Assembly (NCBI RefSeq): GCF_038452265.1
Contig: NZ_CP151843.1
Span: 434,001 to 498,000, forward strand
DNA length: 64,000 bases
DNA from: Vibrio diazotrophicus
GTDB lineage: Bacteria > Pseudomonadota > Gammaproteobacteria > Enterobacterales > Vibrionaceae
Direction: 5' to 3'
This document shows, in pieces, positions 61,846 to 64,000 of this stretch (its first letter is position 1; the number at the start of each line of letters is the position of its first letter). Position numbers and translations under genes: made by a program. The notes under the pieces were generated by a model. That model searched no databases. It saw nothing but the letters and a program-made list of their open reading frames with translations, and was not told where the DNA came from.

Positions 61846-62508
61846 ATGAAAAAATTGCTGATGGTTGTATTTTTGCTTCTTGGAGTTGCTGGCGCCGGTG
61901 CAGGTTACTACCTGTTTTACTACAAACCTCAACAAGAATTGGCCAACCAAGCTGCTGCTGTCGACGATCAAGCAGATAAAACAGAGGAAGTAAAACCTCA
62001 AAGCATTGCGGATTTAAAGCCAGAGAATATGGAATTCTATGTTGATGCAGAAAAGCTTGGGATACGAGAAGAAGCAAATTTAGATGCCTTTGTTCAACGC
62101 TATCTTTATAAAGGCGAAAAAGTTCGTCTACTAGAAAAGAAAAATGGCTGGGGGCGCGTCTCTGCATACTTTGTTTATGAACAGGGTGGACCTGAAATTG
62201 CTGAGTGGATTCCTTTGGATGGACTCGTTGAGCAAGCACCTGTGATTACAGCAGAAGAACGGAAGAAAACAATTCAGGGCTACATTGCCGCTTCAGATGA
62301 TCTCGTGCAATTCGAAGAGATGTTTTTAAAAACGACGGACAAACTACTTAACGATGGAAGCTGCTCACCTGTTGACTTTGAAGAGCTTGGTGGCTGGGTG
62401 AAGTCAACCAAATATGCTGATCGCGATGTGTATTTTATATACTGTGGTGGGCTTAAACTAACAGACAAGATTTATTTGGATGTTCGTACAGGTGAAGTGT
62501 TTTATTGA
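61846..62508 (+). CDS. membrane-anchored protein with SH3-like region
   Basis: A 220-residue protein with an N-terminal anchor (LLMVVFLLLGVAGAGAGYYLFYY), a charged Gln/Glu/Asp linker and an SH3b-like stretch at about 60-135 (FYVDAEKLGIREEAN, LYKGEKVRLLEKKNGWGRVSAYF, EIAEWIPLDGL). A C-terminal domain has two cysteines (GSCSPVDFEELGGWVKS, YFIYCGGLKLT). It probably faces the periplasm. No precise function is known. A shifted, oppositely directed open frame over it is a shadow. Confidence 0.75.
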   Translation: MKKLLMVVFLLLGVAGAGAGYYLFYYKPQQELANQAAAVDDQADKTEEVKPQSIADLKPENMEFYVDAEKLGIREEANLDAFVQRYLYKGEKVRLLEKKNGWGRVSAYFVYEQGGPEIAEWIPLDGLVEQAPVITAEERKKTIQGYIAASDDLVQFEEMFLKTTDKLLNDGSCSPVDFEELGGWVKSTKYADRDVYFIYCGGLKLTDKIYLDVRTGEVFY

Positions 62509-62742
62509 AAACTTAAGTAGGCGTTATCAACTTTCCCATCTTGATCTTTGCAATCAGCGTACCGTTTGTTGCGTCTTGTCTGAGCGTTAATCTCGATTGA
62601 TGTAAAACAACGGTTTGTTCAAAAAGTGATTTACGCTCAACTCATTCCTTTGATTGTTAACTAATCTCTTAAATGATGATGTGTTGAATATCGCTTGGTG
62701 ATATTTAACGCTTATTCCTAGATTGAATGTTTAGGAGGACTT

Positions 62743-63122
62743 ATGAGTATTGAAAGACATGGTTTATCGATAGTTTAGATAGAATTGAGAATGAGTTTTT
62801 TGTTTCAATCAAAGCCGTTGGTCGTCTTACCCATGACGACTATCAAGTTATCTCACCGATGATCGATGCAGCTTTGATTAAAGTAAATCAACCCAAAGTA
62901 AAAGTACTTTTTGATGCCACAGAACTTAAAGGGTGGGAGTTAAGAGCTGCTTGGGATGATTTTAAGCTTGGATTAAAACATGGCTCAGATTTTGACAAGA
63001 TCGCCTTGTATGGTAATCGAGAATGGCAAGAAGTCTCGGCAAAAATCGGTAATTGGTTTGTCTCTGGTGAAATTAAATATTTCGAAAGTTATAGCGATGC
63101 GGTAACGTGGCTGAAAAACTAA
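62743..63122 (+). pseudogene. SpoIIAA-like (STAS-fold) protein gene with a frameshift near its start
   Basis: AGGAGG ahead of an ATG at 62743 begins MSIERHGLSI, the usual start of this about 126-residue family, but frame one then meets TAG at 62776. From about 62775 a second frame reads LDRIENEFFVSIKAVGRLTHDDYQVISPMIDAAL through VTWLKN, the rest of the same family. One base (most simply a G around 62773) is missing. It is a broken gene, a sequencing error, or a start-proximal frameshift. A short product could start at the ATG at 62859. Family members are small cytoplasmic STAS-like proteins of unknown role. Confidence 0.82.
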
Positions 63123-63190
63123 TGATGAAGAATTAGTTTAGTCAGAAACATGTTGAGGAAGGATCCTCAGTTACTATCAATAGGGAAATA

Positions 63191-63622
63191 ATGGATAAAT
63201 TAACGCCGATGACGTCTATGTACTTTGAGCAGTTGCTCAGTATTGCAAGGCGTAAAAGTGTCATTGATACCACGAGCGATTGGTTCAACGGATCTCAGAC
63301 ATATCTCAACGAGATGCGTACAGAGCTTGATGAAGTATTAGAAGAAATCCCCCTTAATCGTCGCTATTATCTAGAGCAAAAACTGGGGGATTTGCTTTGG
63401 GACTACCTGAATCTTCTCCTCGCATTAGAATCTGAGACTGAAATCCAGTTAGAAAGTGTTCTTGAAAGAGCGTGTATCAAGTTTGAACAGAGAGTCAGCG
63501 GGCTAGAAAATGGCTTCTTATGGAGCGATATTAAAGCCAGGCAAAAGATTTCTTTGGCTGAACAACAGCAAAAATGGGAATTGCAAAGCTGCGTCCTACC
63601 TTCCAGTAATTTAAGTAAATAA
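63191..63622 (+). CDS. MazG-like nucleotide pyrophosphohydrolase-family protein
   Basis: A 143-residue helical protein. RTELDEVLEEIP gives the first acidic helix (ExxE), and LEQKLGDLLWDYLNLLLALESE resembles the second MazG helix, where ELGD is expected; here the Glu is Lys (KLGD). YEQRVSGLE-type ending is FEQRVSGLENG. MazG proteins hydrolyse non-canonical NTPs. The Lys in place of a metal-binding Glu may lower activity. AGGGAAATA lies before the start. It is in line with the frameshifted gene and the OsmC gene. Confidence 0.75.
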   Translation: MDKLTPMTSMYFEQLLSIARRKSVIDTTSDWFNGSQTYLNEMRTELDEVLEEIPLNRRYYLEQKLGDLLWDYLNLLLALESETEIQLESVLERACIKFEQRVSGLENGFLWSDIKARQKISLAEQQQKWELQSCVLPSSNLSK

Positions 63623-63694
63623 TTGAAAATAAAATTATATTTGGGGGTGTTTTTGACCTCTAGTTTCACTATTTATCGATAAAAGGGAGTATCT

Positions 63695-64000
63695 ATGTCT
63701 AAGCATACAGCTAAAATTTCGTGGTTTCGCAAGGATGGCGAAGTGTTTAGCGATAATAAATATAGTCGAGCTCATGTATGGGAGTTTGATGGTGGCATCA
63801 CCGTTCCCGCGTCTCCTTCACCAAGTGTTGTTCCTTTGCCGTACTCGGTGGAAGAGAATGTTGACCCAGAAGAAGCCTTTATCGCTGCATTATCAAGTTG
63901 TCATATGCTTGTTTTCCTTTCTATCGCGGCTAAAAAACGTTACGTCATCGATGAGTATATTGATGATGCAGAAGGTGTGCTCGAGCTGAATGAACAGAAC
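63695..64000 (+). CDS. OsmC-family peroxiredoxin-like protein, 5' part only
   Basis: The frame is open from an ATG preceded by AAAAGGGAG to the right edge, giving 102 residues. HTAKISWFRKDGEVFSDNKYSRAHVWEFDGGITVPASPSPSVVPLPYS and NVDPEEAFIAALSSCHMLVFLSIAAKKRYVIDEY match the OsmC family. The conserved ALSSCHM holds the first redox cysteine; the second would lie past the edge. It likely reduces organic hydroperoxides. Confidence 0.88.
   Translation, partial: MSKHTAKISWFRKDGEVFSDNKYSRAHVWEFDGGITVPASPSPSVVPLPYSVEENVDPEEAFIAALSSCHMLVFLSIAAKKRYVIDEYIDDAEGVLELNEQN

Noticed and set aside
61694..62239. Leftward open frame of 181 codons
   Set aside because: Antisense to the signal-anchored SH3-like gene, which has better start signals and domain character; composition is typical of a shadow frame.

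Overview
The window looks like part of the second chromosome of a Vibrio species. The gene content supports this: luxPQ (autoinducer-2 sensing), ravA-viaA, cobQ-modABC, a second fabH, a nitrous-oxide-stimulated YgbA-type protein, DUF2986 and DUF496 proteins, and a Vibrio-type capsule/exopolysaccharide operon. From memory, the same genes lie near each other on chromosome II of V. cholerae; that could not be checked here. The species cannot be fixed from the sequence alone. No insertion sequence, prophage, CRISPR array or replication origin was seen.

Region by region. 1-6500: the 5' part of pxpA (leftward), then a tightly overlapping operon of a TonB-dependent receptor, a YfiR-like periplasmic protein and a CHASE8-HAMP-PAS-PAS-GGDEF diguanylate cyclase, followed by galE. 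6500-18800: a chemoreceptor, a TyrP-like transporter with two TyrR-box-like sites, acpH, an RhlE-type helicase, a TetR regulator, a Nudix hydrolase-ltaE pair, ravA-viaA and a luciferase-like flavin oxidoreductase. 19000-20040: a tRNA-Leu(TAA)/tRNA-Cys(GCA) unit present twice, each copy with its own promoter and leader, followed by a 37-bp tandem repeat. 20200-24550: small conserved genes, an MFS transporter, trxC and fabH.

24880-38230: an 11-gene rightward polysaccharide operon. It encodes an initiating sugar-phosphate transferase, an outer-membrane beta-barrel, a short export protein, a chain-length/kinase-like protein whose ATP-binding motif is degenerate, a flippase, a polymerase/ligase, three glycosyltransferases, a small membrane protein and an exported DUF4832 protein. 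It resembles the cps locus of V. parahaemolyticus and the vps-II genes of V. cholerae.

38300-64000: a small YgjV-like membrane protein with a structured leader and a PurR-like site, several conserved small genes, yceH, luxPQ, a PilZ protein, cobQ-modABC, an FUSC-family membrane protein, helD, pncA, mgsA, glgC, a frameshifted SpoIIAA-like gene, a MazG-like protein and the start of an OsmC-family gene.

A shared theme is envelope and biofilm control. A c-di-GMP synthase operon, a PilZ receptor, the LuxPQ quorum sensor, galE (UDP-galactose supply) and the capsule operon lie within about 48 kb. A functional link between them is inference.
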